Source: Erythrobacter fulvus (lineage in GTDB: Bacteria; Pseudomonadota; Alphaproteobacteria; Sphingomonadales; Sphingomonadaceae). From it: a stretch of 64,000 nucleotides of DNA. The translations under genes and the position numbers were made by a program. Where the stretch lies: assembly GCF_028595285.1 (NCBI RefSeq), contig NZ_JAQQXQ010000002.1, positions 290,301-354,300 of the forward strand. Direction: 5' to 3'. Position 1 is the stretch's first letter. Each line of letters begins with the position of its first letter. Positions 16,584-24,978 of this stretch are shown piece after piece. The notes beneath the pieces are model-generated. The model made no database searches. It saw nothing but the letters and a program-made list of their open reading frames with translations, and was not told the origin of the DNA.

Positions 16584-17666
16584 TCAGGCCGCCAGCGCAT
16601 ATTCGGCGAGCACGGTGTCGACATCGCCGAACAGCCGCGCCAGCAGCAGCACGCGCTTCAATGCGTGGCCGATCGCCAGTTCATCCGTGATCCCCATGCC
16701 GCCGTGCATCTGTACCGCCTCGCGCGCGATGTGATCGACATTCTCGGCGATGAAGGCCTTGGCTCCGGCGGCGGCGCGCTGCCATGCGGCGGCGTCGGCA
16801 CGGTCGGTCAGCGCGGCGCGATAGAGCATCGAGCGCGACTGTTCCTCGCGCGCGTAGCAATCGACGAGTCGGTGCTGGAGCGCCTGGAAGCTGCCGATCG
16901 CGACGCCGAACTGCTCGCGCTCTTTCACGTAAGCCAGCGTGTCGTCGAGCAGCCGCTGGCCCAGCCCCACCAGCTCGGCAGCCGCATAAAGGCGCATCTC
17001 GGCGGCAATCGCATCAAGCGCCGCCGCATCGAGCGAAAGCCGGGCGCTGGCGGGCGTGCGGGTGAGCTTCATTTCGCCCGCGATGCTGCCATCGGCCAGG
17101 CGATAGGCCCGCACTTCCAACCCCGGCGCGTCCTTGGGCACGAGGAAACAAGCGGTCTCGCCGCAATGATCTGCGGTGACGATGAACAGGTCTGACAGCA
17201 GCGCGCCCATCACCATCGTTTTCTCGCCCGACAGCACAATGCCGTCGGCGCTTTCTTCCGCCTTCATGCCTTTGGCCTTGAGGCTGTAGCGCTGGCCCCG
17301 CTCGGTCCAGGCAAGGGTGGCGATGGCCGTGCCCGAAAGCACGCTCTCCAACGCCTCGTCCGCTCCGCCGCGTTCGAGCAGCAGTGCGGGCAGGATGCCG
17401 TGTTCAAGCAGCGGATCGGGGGCATTGGCCTTGCCGATCGCTTCCGCCACCAGCGCGAGATCGACAGCCGACCCGCCCATACCGCCCGCATCCTCGCCTG
17501 CGGCGAGCGCGATCAGACCCATCTCGGCAAGGCTTTGCCAGCGTGCCCGGTCATACCCGGTGGACGACAGGCGCAGGCGCCGCCGTGCCTCGACATCGAC
17601 CGGCGCGGCGAACCGCTCGACCGATGTCACGAACATCTGCTGTTCTTCGGACAGATCGAAATTCAT
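16584..17666 (-). CDS. acyl-CoA dehydrogenase, small subunit type
   Basis: About 360 residues, shorter than typical ACADs (about 385). It has the N-terminal helical domain (FDLSEEQQMFVTSVERF), the helix-G region REQFGVAIGSFQALQHRLVD, and MHGGMGITDE near the end. The middle beta domain is reduced (SGEKTMVMGAL replaces the ITNG...T loop) and the C-terminus LLFGD-like (ARLFGDVDTVL) lacks the EGT catalytic motif. This is the pattern of the beta partner in heterotetrameric steroid side-chain dehydrogenases. It should pair with the 402-residue ACAD four genes downstream in the operon. Confidence 0.82.
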   Translation of the reverse strand: MNFDLSEEQQMFVTSVERFAAPVDVEARRRLRLSSTGYDRARWQSLAEMGLIALAAGEDAGGMGGSAVDLALVAEAIGKANAPDPLLEHGILPALLLERGGADEALESVLSGTAIATLAWTERGQRYSLKAKGMKAEESADGIVLSGEKTMVMGALLSDLFIVTADHCGETACFLVPKDAPGLEVRAYRLADGSIAGEMKLTRTPASARLSLDAAALDAIAAEMRLYAAAELVGLGQRLLDDTLAYVKEREQFGVAIGSFQALQHRLVDCYAREEQSRSMLYRAALTDRADAAAWQRAAAGAKAFIAENVDHIAREAVQMHGGMGITDELAIGHALKRVLLLARLFGDVDTVLAEYALAA

Positions 17667-17667
17667 G

Positions 17668-18921
17668 TCAGGCCTTCCGCGTGCCAGCGCGTGCGAACGT
17701 GATCGGCAGGTGGGTCACACCGCGCAGCAGGATGTTGGGCAGAATGCGGATGGCGTTCTCGTCGGCCACCGCGAAGTTATCGAGCCGTTCGAGCAGCTCG
17801 TCGAAGGCGACCAGCATTTCCTTGCGGGAGAGCATGTTGCCCACGCACATATGCGGCCCCTTGCCAAAGCTGAGGTGCGTGCGGGCATTGGCGCGTTCTA
17901 TGTCGAACTTGTCCGGATCGGGGAACTTCTTCGGATCGCGGTTGGCCGCGGCATAGCGCAGCTGCACCACGCTGCCGTTCGGGATTTTCATTCCGCCCAG
18001 CTCGGTGTCGGCCTTCACGATCCGCCACATCCCCGCCGTCGGGGTTTCATAGCGCAGCGATTCCTCGACAAGGTTGGTGATCACCTTGGGATCTCGCCCG
18101 CCGGCCGCCGCCTTGGCCTTGGCCATCTGGTCGGGGTTGCGGATCAGCTGGAGCAGGCCGCCGGCCAGCGTCGAGGTGGTGGTTTCGTTGCCTGCCACCA
18201 TGAACTGCTGCATCAGCGACATGATTTCCGGATCGGTCAGCGGGGTTTCGCCTTCGACCCGCGCTTCGACCAGATCGGTCAGCAGATCATTGCCGCCATT
18301 GGCCCGCCGGTCGTCGATCAGGCCCTTCATGTAGTGCTGGAATTCGACGAGGCTGCGTGCACATTCCAGCTTGCGCTGGTGATCGACCATCTGGCTGAAT
18401 CGGTCGACCGCGGCATCGGACCAGCGCTTCACCCGCTTGGGATCATTATCGAGCCCGATTTGCCCGGCGATCATCGCCACCGGCAGCGGCACCGCGAAAT
18501 CCTCGACGAATTCACAGTGGCCCTTGTCGGCGAAGGCCTCGATCAGCTCGATCGACTTCTCGCGCATATCGGCCTCGATCGCATTCACGCGCGGGGCCGA
18601 AAAGGCGAGGTTCACCAGTTTGCGGTTGCGGGTGTGGACCGGGTGATCGGCGGTCAGCAGGGTGGGCAGGTCGGGCCAGCCCTCGGCCAGAATCGCCTGG
18701 ATTTCCTCGTCCTGTTCGCGCCCCATCAGCGCGGTGAAATCGTTCGAGAAGACTTCCGGATTCGCTGCCGCCGCGCTGCACAGATCATAACTGTAGACGA
18801 CGTAGGTGTTCATCCCTTCGATCAGTTCGATCTCCACCCCGGCGTCGTGCACGGCGCGGTAGTAGTCGAACGGATCGATCAGCGTTTCCGGGGCAAATAC
18901 GTTGCCTTCGGGCTTGTTCAT
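17668..18921 (-). CDS. cytochrome P450 (1)
   Basis: About 417 residues, soluble class-I bacterial P450. Heme thiolate Cys359 lies in SFGKGPHMCVGN, the I-helix oxygen-activation motif is AGNETTTS, and the K-helix ExxR is EESLR. It has the general look of CYP families acting on steroids and terpenoids, but the family cannot be fixed by eye. ATG 18921 is chosen over a TTG 15 nt upstream; TTGGAG precedes it. It ends one base before the small ACAD, fitting hydroxylation or further oxidation of a terminal carbon before beta-oxidation. No ferredoxin or reductase gene is nearby. Confidence 0.88.
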   Translation of the reverse strand: MNKPEGNVFAPETLIDPFDYYRAVHDAGVEIELIEGMNTYVVYSYDLCSAAAANPEVFSNDFTALMGREQDEEIQAILAEGWPDLPTLLTADHPVHTRNRKLVNLAFSAPRVNAIEADMREKSIELIEAFADKGHCEFVEDFAVPLPVAMIAGQIGLDNDPKRVKRWSDAAVDRFSQMVDHQRKLECARSLVEFQHYMKGLIDDRRANGGNDLLTDLVEARVEGETPLTDPEIMSLMQQFMVAGNETTTSTLAGGLLQLIRNPDQMAKAKAAAGGRDPKVITNLVEESLRYETPTAGMWRIVKADTELGGMKIPNGSVVQLRYAAANRDPKKFPDPDKFDIERANARTHLSFGKGPHMCVGNMLSRKEMLVAFDELLERLDNFAVADENAIRILPNILLRGVTHLPITFARAGTRKA

Positions 18922-19019
18922 GGCGACAGGCTCCAACCCTTGCAGATTATGGTGGGGAGCCTAGCCATGACTGCGCACCCGACGCGATGCACGAATGTGT
19001 TAGGGTTGCGCCCGGGGCA

Positions 19020-19397
19020 TCATCCGCCGGCAAATTCGCGCTGGAATTCGCCCATGTCGAAATAGTCGCGCCACGCCGCGATCTTGCCGTCGGCATCGAT
19101 TTCGAATGTCCCCATCACCCGGATCGCCGCCTTGCGTCCGTCCTTGAAGGTGAAGCCGTCGGTGCGTTCGGTCAGAACGACATTGCCGTTGGCGGCGATG
19201 GCGTGGGTGTGCCAGTCGCAGCCTGCAAGATCGGCGAGAAAGCCTTCGACCATGGCACGCATCGCAGTGGTGCCATGGATCGGCTCCATCGGGATGTTGT
19301 GATAGACGATCCCGTCCGCGCACAGCGCCATCATCGCGTCGATATCGCAGGCGTTCCAGTGGCCGATGAACGCTTCGACGGTGGCTTGCGGGGTCAT
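19020..19397 (-). CDS. limonene-1,2-epoxide hydrolase-like NTF2-fold protein
   Basis: About 125 residues, cone-shaped NTF2/SnoaL fold of the LEH family. The LEH catalytic pieces are visible: Arg-x-Asp in TERTDGF and a late Asp in WRDYFD, matching the Asp-Arg-Asp triad of limonene-1,2-epoxide hydrolase. It could hydrolyse an epoxide made by the neighbouring P450, or catalyse an isomerisation as other NTF2-fold enzymes do. Its start overlaps the ThuA stop by 4 nt. A 98-bp gap separates it from the P450, the widest internal gap of the operon, so an internal promoter is possible there. Confidence 0.78.
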   Translation of the reverse strand: MTPQATVEAFIGHWNACDIDAMMALCADGIVYHNIPMEPIHGTTAMRAMVEGFLADLAGCDWHTHAIAANGNVVLTERTDGFTFKDGRKAAIRVMGTFEIDADGKIAAWRDYFDMGEFQREFAGG

Positions 19398-20170
19398 GCT
19401 GTTCCTCCTGAGGTGTAATCGAGTGCCTGCGCCAGCATCCGGCGCACATGCGGGTTGGCGTAGGTCGCGGGGCCGTCACCGAATTGCAGGTAGACCAGCG
19501 GGGCGGGGCAGGTGCGGCTTTCCCATGCAATGCAGTCGCTGCCCGCCGGATGGTCCCAGCCTTCGTTGCTGAACATCGCGCCCGCGACGGCATTGGCGGC
19601 AGAGTAGAAATTGTCGCGCGTGAAGGCGAAGCCCCTGGCGCGCACCAGCGGGGTGAAGGCTGCCTCGTCAATCGGGCAAAGGTAAAGTTCATCGGTGACG
19701 GGAAAGCTCGCCGGCAACCCGCGCGTTACCGGATGATCGGCCACGATCCGCGCGTCGTAGGCGACATCGTGGCGATAGCCGGAGTCTGGCCCATGTGCGC
19801 CGGGCTGGTAGTGGAATTGCCCGCCGAGCCAGTCATGCCATTCGGGCCAGAGTGCCCACCCGGCCAGTGCATGGTGCATCGCCACCGCGCCCCTGCCGCT
19901 TTCGAAGCGGGTCGATAGAGCCTCGCGGAAGGCGGCTGAGGGTGGCCGCATTTCCACGCGCCCCTCGCCGAAGCTATAGCCTGCCATGTCGTAGAACAGC
20001 AGGGCTTCAGTAGCGCAGATCGCGTCTGCCGCGTCAGCCTCTCCGCCATCGGGGTGGATCAGGTGGGTGATGTCCCAATCGCCCAGGCTTCGCAGCAGAT
20101 CGTCGAACGGCCCGGCCTCGTAGGGGTGACCGCCCGACAGCACCAGAAGCGTTCGACGGCTTTGGCGCAT
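19394..20170 (-). CDS. ThuA-like domain protein (2)
   Basis: About 258 residues, ThuA-like. It begins LLVLSGGHPYEAGPFDDLL, has GRGAVAMHHALAGW in the elbow region where ThuA-like proteins carry ALHG/AMHH, then HPVTRGLPASF with VTDELYLCP and PLVYLQFGDG. It is clearly related to but diverged from the protein at 13475-14230. Two ThuA paralogs in one lipid-type operon is unusual. It starts on the last base of the MDR gene stop region and overlaps the LEH-like gene at its end, so it is translationally coupled on both sides. Biochemical role unassigned. Confidence 0.78.
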   Translation of the reverse strand: MRQSRRTLLVLSGGHPYEAGPFDDLLRSLGDWDITHLIHPDGGEADAADAICATEALLFYDMAGYSFGEGRVEMRPPSAAFREALSTRFESGRGAVAMHHALAGWALWPEWHDWLGGQFHYQPGAHGPDSGYRHDVAYDARIVADHPVTRGLPASFPVTDELYLCPIDEAAFTPLVRARGFAFTRDNFYSAANAVAGAMFSNEGWDHPAGSDCIAWESRTCPAPLVYLQFGDGPATYANPHVRRMLAQALDYTSGGTA

Positions 20171-21180
20171 CAGGCGATCTTGAGGATCATCTTGCCGTCA
20201 TTGGTGCCCGCGAACAGCCGCATGAAGCTGTCGAAGGCGTTCTCCAGCCCTTCGTCGATATGCTCGTCGATGGTGAGTTTGCCTTGCGCCGCCCAGACGC
20301 CCATCTGCGCCGCGCCCTCGCCGAAGCGTTCGACGTAATCCGCCACCAGCAGCCCGCGGATTTGCGCGCGCTTGACGATCAGCTGCCACAGGTTGCGGAT
20401 GCCGCGCGGTTCGGTGTTGTATTCGCTGATCAGGCCGCACAGGCCGACGCGCGAATGCAGGTTCAGGTTCATCAGCCCGGCATCCAGGATGATCCCGCCG
20501 ACATTCTCGAAAATCACGTCGACCCCGTCGGGGCAGGCCTCGGCAATCGCGGCGGTGAGCGCGGCCTCGTCCTTGCCGCGATAGTCGATGGCAGCGTCGA
20601 AGCCGTATTTTTCGGTAAGTCTTGCGCATTTGGCCGGGCCTCCGGCGATGCCCACCGCGCGGCAGCCGTGGATCTTGGCGAGCTGGCCGACAAGGCTGCC
20701 GACAGCGCCCGCCGCGCCGCTGACCAGCACGGTCTCGCCCGCTTTCGGCTCGCACACTTCGAGAAAGCCGAAATAGGCTGTCATGCCCACCGCCCCGAAG
20801 ATCGACAGGTAATTGGTTACGCTGGGCACCAGTGACGGATCGATCGGCTGGGTGAAGCCGCCCGAAACGCCGATGGAATAATCCTCCAGCGCGTTGAGGC
20901 CCATCACCCACTGGCCCTTTTCAAACCCTTCGGCGCGGCTTTCCTCGACCACGCCGATGGTGCTGGCGCGCACCGGATCGCCCAGCGGGATTGGCGGCAT
21001 GTAGTTGCCCTCGGCATCCATCCAGCCTCTCATGGCCGGATCGAGCGAGGCGTAATGGTTGCGGATCAGGAACTGGCCGTCCTCCAGCGCGGGCGTATCC
21101 TCGGTGACGAGCGCGAAGTCTTCGGGCACCGGCGTGCCATCGGGGCGACGCTGGAGAAGGAAGCGGCGGTTCTGGGGCAT
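20170..21180 (-). CDS. MDR-family NADP-dependent oxidoreductase (1)
   Basis: About 336 residues, zinc-free medium-chain reductase of the leukotriene B4 12-hydroxydehydrogenase/CurA group. It has an N-terminal GroES-like domain (NHYASLDPAMRGWM) and the Rossmann motif SGAAGAVGSLVGQLAKIHG with IAGG for NADP(H), VDVIFENVGG, and the C-terminal LFAGTNDGKMILKIA typical of this group. These enzymes reduce alpha,beta-unsaturated ketones or aldehydes. Two more MDRs of the same group are in the window (23465, 37968). It is second in the leftward operon. Confidence 0.87.
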   Translation of the reverse strand: MPQNRRFLLQRRPDGTPVPEDFALVTEDTPALEDGQFLIRNHYASLDPAMRGWMDAEGNYMPPIPLGDPVRASTIGVVEESRAEGFEKGQWVMGLNALEDYSIGVSGGFTQPIDPSLVPSVTNYLSIFGAVGMTAYFGFLEVCEPKAGETVLVSGAAGAVGSLVGQLAKIHGCRAVGIAGGPAKCARLTEKYGFDAAIDYRGKDEAALTAAIAEACPDGVDVIFENVGGIILDAGLMNLNLHSRVGLCGLISEYNTEPRGIRNLWQLIVKRAQIRGLLVADYVERFGEGAAQMGVWAAQGKLTIDEHIDEGLENAFDSFMRLFAGTNDGKMILKIA

Positions 21181-21205
21181 ATCGGTCTTTCGGTTGGAGA
21201 GAATA

Positions 21206-23344
21206 TCAGGCCGGTTCGAGCTTCACCGGAATGGCGCTTTGCAGGCTCTGGCCGGTGATCGGGTCATAATCGACCACCTCGCTCACCAGCCGGTTGGTGG
21301 AAGACCCACGCTCGCGCACGTCCTCCTTGGTGGCGTCGGCATCGCCATAGGCATGCGCCATCGAGACAATCCCGCGCCGTACCTTGTCGCTGGCCTTCAC
21401 AACGCCGTGGATCGTGGCGTGGGGCGAAGTGATCGCCACCAACCCGCCTTCTTGCAGGCCCAGCGCGGTAATGTCCTCCGGATGGATATAGGCCGGGTTG
21501 GTGGTGGTCTTGGCCTGAAGCTTTTTCAGCGGATGGCCGATCGAATTGAACCGCGTCTTGGAACGGCGGCTGATCAGGCGGAAGTCGAAACCCGCCTTGC
21601 TCGCTGGATTGGCGGCATATTTGAGGATTTCGGAAGGCATCGCGCCCACTGCCAGATCGAAGCGGTGGAACTCGCTTTCGTCGAGCGGTTCGACCAGCGG
21701 GTGAACCTCTGGATAGACCATCGCCGCGCCGCCATTCGCCTGGCAATCCTTGCGCACGTCCGACGGCTTCTTGAGGCTGCCTGCGACCATCAGATCGAGG
21801 AATTCCTGCTTGCTCGGCTTGCGGTCCATCGGCAGCGGGCCGCCGTTCAGCACCATCGTCAGGCCGAGGTGATGGGCCAGAGTCCAGAACATCTCATATT
21901 CGTCGATGCAGTCGCCCGGGGCTTTCACTACCGCTTCGGTGTAGCGGGCATAGGGCTGTTCGTGCCACCATTCGGAAAGATTGGTGATGTCCTCGCGCTC
22001 GAGGCATTGCGAGGGTGCGAGCACCACGGTGGCGCGCTTGGCGCTGGCGCTCATCCACGGGTCGATCTGCACGAAGAGTTCCAGATCATCCAGCGCGCGG
22101 ACCATCTTGGCCTGATCGGGGAAGCCGACCACCGGATTGCCGCCGACCGAAATCAGCGCGCGCACCTGGCCTTCGCCGGGCGTGAGGATTTCGTCGGCGA
22201 GCACGTTGCACGGCATTTCCCAGCCGAGGTGGCCGAGCCCGCGGAAGCGCGATTTGGGCATGCCTTCCGCCCCGAACATCGGCACCGGCGGGGCGACCTG
22301 CGCGCGGCGCGCGGTCTGGTAGGGGCTGAACACGCCCGGGATGGCGGCTTTCTCGCCCTCCTGCTTGAAGCGGGCGCAGATCGTGTTGAGGCAGGTGACG
22401 AGATATTCGGTCAGCGTGCCGTGGCCCGCCATTTCGGGCCCCGTTCCGGTGGTGGCGCAGCCCTTCGAGCCGCCCGCGAACATCCGTGCCGCGGCGATGA
22501 GCTGGTCCTTGTCGAGGCCTGCGCGCTCCGCCGCGACTTCGGGCGGGAAGTCCTTCACTGCCTCGGCCAGCTCGTCGAAGCCGTCGACGTGAGCCGCGAC
22601 GAAGTTACGGTCATACAGCCCTTCGGAAATGATCACGTTGAGCATCCCCGCCAGCATCGCCGGATCCTCGCCCGGCTTTACCGGCAGGTAGATGTCGGCC
22701 AGCCGCGCCACGTCGCTTTCGCGCGGGTCGGCGACAATCAGCTTCATGCCCTTCGCCTTCTGGTCGCGGATGCGGCGCGATGGGCTGAAGGGCGGCACGC
22801 CGCCGACAGGCGCATAGTGCGAGACGATCGGATTATTGCCGATGAACAGCGCGACGTCGCTTTCGGAAAAGGTGTTCGGCCCCGCCATCCACTTGCCGTA
22901 GCGCGCGGTGGTGAAGACCTTGGCGGGCTGATCGAGCGTCACCGAGGTGTAGAAATTGCGGCTGCCGACGGCCTGCGCGAAAGACAGGGACGCAGCCATC
23001 GCGGCAGAGTTCTGGAAACCGCCCGAACCCATGAACACCGCGACCGAATGCGGACCGTGGGTGTCGATGATCCGACGCAGCTCGCTCGCCACATGGGCGA
23101 GCGCTTCCGGCATCGGGGTTTCGACGAATTCGCCCGCTTCATTCCTGACGAGGCTGTGATGCAGGCGGTTTTCCGAATTATGCGAATCCGGCAACTCGCG
23201 GCCCTTCATGCAGGTATAGCCGCCATAGGCCGGATCGACCGGATCGCCGCGCACCTCGATCACCTTTCCATCGGCAACATCCACCTCCATCGCGCAGTTG
23301 GCGTGGCAGAAGCGGCAGAAGGTTTTGTGAGTCTCGACGCCCAT
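21206..23344 (-). CDS. cytoplasmic molybdopterin oxidoreductase (MopB superfamily)
   Basis: About 712 residues. An N-terminal [4Fe-4S] site CX2CX3CX27C (CRFCHANC ... YTCMKG) precedes the molybdopterin domains (GSGGFQNSAA, FIGNNPIVSHY, SVGGNPVVGFPDQ) and a C-terminal MGD-binding barrel (NPAYIHPEDITALGL). There is no Tat signal, so it is cytoplasmic. The region where DMSO-reductase-family enzymes place the Mo-ligand Cys, SeCys or Ser reads TLDQPAKV, with none of these. AAGGAG is 7 nt from ATG 23344 and 4 nt from ATG 23347, so 23344 is favoured. It is the first gene of the 12-gene operon; mobA lies 1.1 kb away. It probably oxidises or hydroxylates the pathway substrate (inference). Confidence 0.85.
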   Translation of the reverse strand: MGVETHKTFCRFCHANCAMEVDVADGKVIEVRGDPVDPAYGGYTCMKGRELPDSHNSENRLHHSLVRNEAGEFVETPMPEALAHVASELRRIIDTHGPHSVAVFMGSGGFQNSAAMAASLSFAQAVGSRNFYTSVTLDQPAKVFTTARYGKWMAGPNTFSESDVALFIGNNPIVSHYAPVGGVPPFSPSRRIRDQKAKGMKLIVADPRESDVARLADIYLPVKPGEDPAMLAGMLNVIISEGLYDRNFVAAHVDGFDELAEAVKDFPPEVAAERAGLDKDQLIAAARMFAGGSKGCATTGTGPEMAGHGTLTEYLVTCLNTICARFKQEGEKAAIPGVFSPYQTARRAQVAPPVPMFGAEGMPKSRFRGLGHLGWEMPCNVLADEILTPGEGQVRALISVGGNPVVGFPDQAKMVRALDDLELFVQIDPWMSASAKRATVVLAPSQCLEREDITNLSEWWHEQPYARYTEAVVKAPGDCIDEYEMFWTLAHHLGLTMVLNGGPLPMDRKPSKQEFLDLMVAGSLKKPSDVRKDCQANGGAAMVYPEVHPLVEPLDESEFHRFDLAVGAMPSEILKYAANPASKAGFDFRLISRRSKTRFNSIGHPLKKLQAKTTTNPAYIHPEDITALGLQEGGLVAITSPHATIHGVVKASDKVRRGIVSMAHAYGDADATKEDVRERGSSTNRLVSEVVDYDPITGQSLQSAIPVKLEPA

Positions 23345-23396
23345 CATCTCTCTCCTTGAAGCAGGCAAACTACCACAGGGGGCAGGGGGCTCGACT

Positions 23397-23413
23397 GATA
23401 CTTTTGTCCGTGG
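23397..23413 (+). promoter_or_regulatory. shared upstream motif, copy 1 (weak)
   Basis: GATACTTTTGTCCGTGG ends 51 nt before the ATG at 23465, in the divergent region of the Mo-enzyme operon and an MDR gene. The ACTTTTG core and distance match the copies at 25785, 27581 and 39055. This is the weakest right half of the set; AATAGG at 23435-23440 could be a -10. Confidence 0.35.
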
Positions 23414-23464
23414 AGGCCACAGGCTTGCGCCCGCAATAGGGCAGGCGAAACGAGGAGATGCCCC

Positions 23465-24469
23465 ATGCCCACCACCACCCGCCAATGGCTGTTGAACGGA
23501 CACCCGCGCGGTCGCGGCATCGAGATAGACAGCGACTTCAAGCTCGTCACCGCCGAGCTACCCGATCCCGGCCCGGGCGAAATGCTGCTGAAGACCCACT
23601 ATCTCAGCTTCGATCCGGCGCAGAAGGGCTGGATGGAGAACATCGCCGATTACGTCGCGCCCATGAACATCGGCGACGTGATGCGCGGCAGCGGGATTGC
23701 CGAGGTGGTGGCCAGCAATGGCGGGCGTTTTGCGGTTGGCGATCTGGTGTTCGGCACCACTGGCTGGACCGAATATCTCGTCACCGACGGCAAGGAGCTG
23801 ACCAAGGTCGAAACCGAGCTTTCGCCCACCGCCGTGCTGTCGGTGCTGGGGACCACGGGGCTGACCGCCTATTGCGGGCTGTTCAAGGTCGGCAAGCCGG
23901 TGGCGGGCGATACCGTGCTGGTTTCGGGCGCGGCAGGGGCGACAGGCAGCATCGTCGGCCAGCTCGCGAAAATCGCCGGGTGCCGCGTGGTCGGCATCGC
24001 GGGCGGCAAGGACAAGTGCGATTGGCTGGTGCGCGAGGCGGGCTATGACGCCGCGATCGATTACAAGGCCGACAATGTGAAGGGCCAGATCAAGGAACAC
24101 TGCCCGCGCGGCGTGGACGTGATCTACGACAATGTCGGCGGCAAGATTTTGAACGACATGCTCGCCTGCATTGCCACCGGCGCGCGGGTGGTGATCTGCG
24201 GCGGGATCAGCCGTTACGAGACAGGCTCGCTTCCTGCCGGGCCGGAAAACTACTTCAACCTCGTGTTCCGACGCGGCACCATGGCGGGCTTCATCGTGCT
24301 CGACTGGGCCAGCGAATTCCCCGGCATCCGCAAGCGGCTGGAAGGTTTCGTCAAGGACGGCAGCCTGAAATATCAGGAAGACATCCAGCACGGTTTCGAA
24401 AACGCGCCGCAGACATTGCAGCGCCTGTTCACCGGCCAGAACCGCGGCAAGCAGATGCTGAAGCTTTAG
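23465..24469 (+). CDS. MDR-family NADP-dependent oxidoreductase (2)
   Basis: About 334 residues of the same zinc-free MDR group as the gene at 20170: KTHYLSFDPAQKGWM in the GroES-like domain, SGAAGATGSIVGQLAKIAG with IAGG for NADP(H), VDVIYDNVGG, and C-terminal RLFTGQNRGKQMLKL. Reduction of an enone is likely. GAGGAG at 23452-23457 is 7 nt before the ATG. It is transcribed divergently from the 12-gene operon and is monocistronic, ending in a 4-nt overlap with the convergent mobA. Confidence 0.87.
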   Translation: MPTTTRQWLLNGHPRGRGIEIDSDFKLVTAELPDPGPGEMLLKTHYLSFDPAQKGWMENIADYVAPMNIGDVMRGSGIAEVVASNGGRFAVGDLVFGTTGWTEYLVTDGKELTKVETELSPTAVLSVLGTTGLTAYCGLFKVGKPVAGDTVLVSGAAGATGSIVGQLAKIAGCRVVGIAGGKDKCDWLVREAGYDAAIDYKADNVKGQIKEHCPRGVDVIYDNVGGKILNDMLACIATGARVVICGGISRYETGSLPAGPENYFNLVFRRGTMAGFIVLDWASEFPGIRKRLEGFVKDGSLKYQEDIQHGFENAPQTLQRLFTGQNRGKQMLKL

Positions 24470-24978
24470 GGCAGGTCTTCGGGCCTGTTCACATTGAGCA
24501 GCGGCGGGTCGAATGCGATCCGCCGCGCCTCGACCCTATCGGCGAAGCCGTAAAGCGCCCGCCCGCCCCCGGCGAGATAGTCTGCCAGCACACCGGCCAG
24601 CGTCACCGGCCACAGCCCGACGACCGGCTGGCTTTGCACGATTCCCGCACCTTCGCCTGCCAGCGTGCCGGCAAGATCGGGCGGCAGGTTGGGCACATCG
24701 ACCCCGCAGCTCAGCACATGCGAATGGCCCGACGCGGCGGCATGGGCGAGCGCCGCGTTGAGCCCGCCCAGCGGGCCGAGGCCCGGTTCGGGCAGATCGG
24801 GGATGCAGGTGAAGCCTTGCTCCACCCGCCCGCAAACAACGATGGCGTCGCACTGCACCGAAAGGCGATCATGGACCAGATCGATCAGCCGCCAGCCATC
24901 GACGCGGGCATGGGCCTTGTCGCTGCCGAACCGCCGCGCCTGACCGCCCGCAAGGATCGCTCCGAGGATGTTAGTCAA
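24466..24978 (-). CDS. mobA: molybdenum cofactor guanylyltransferase
   Basis: About 170 residues. MobA joins GMP to Mo-molybdopterin to make MGD, the cofactor form used by DMSO-reductase-family enzymes. The NTP-binding signature LAGGQARRFGSDKA is at the N-terminus, followed by PGLGPLGGLNAAL and CGVDVPNLP for metal and GTP. The C-terminus LLNVNRPEDL is typical. I favour a TTG start at 24978 (giving MTNILGAILAGG) overlapping the upstream stop; ATGs at 25005 or 25026 would add a basic, non-conserved extension. Its closeness to the Mo-enzyme at 21206-23344 suggests that enzyme uses an MGD cofactor matured locally. Confidence 0.85.
   Translation of the reverse strand: MTNILGAILAGGQARRFGSDKAHARVDGWRLIDLVHDRLSVQCDAIVVCGRVEQGFTCIPDLPEPGLGPLGGLNAALAHAAASGHSHVLSCGVDVPNLPPDLAGTLAGEGAGIVQSQPVVGLWPVTLAGVLADYLAGGGRALYGFADRVEARRIAFDPPLLNVNRPEDLP

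Noticed and set aside
19020..19397. Naming the gene as a limonene degradation enzyme
   Set aside because: Catalytic residues of the LEH family are visible, but no other limonene pathway gene (monooxygenase limB, limonene diol dehydrogenase) is recognisable nearby.
21206..23344. Selenocysteine in the Mo-enzyme
   Set aside because: No in-frame TGA or SECIS-like hairpin was seen in the gene; the frame is continuous to its stop.
21059..23359. 766-codon plus-strand open frame opposite the molybdopterin oxidoreductase
   Set aside because: The minus strand encodes the [4Fe-4S] and MGD domains; the plus frame is a compositional shadow.
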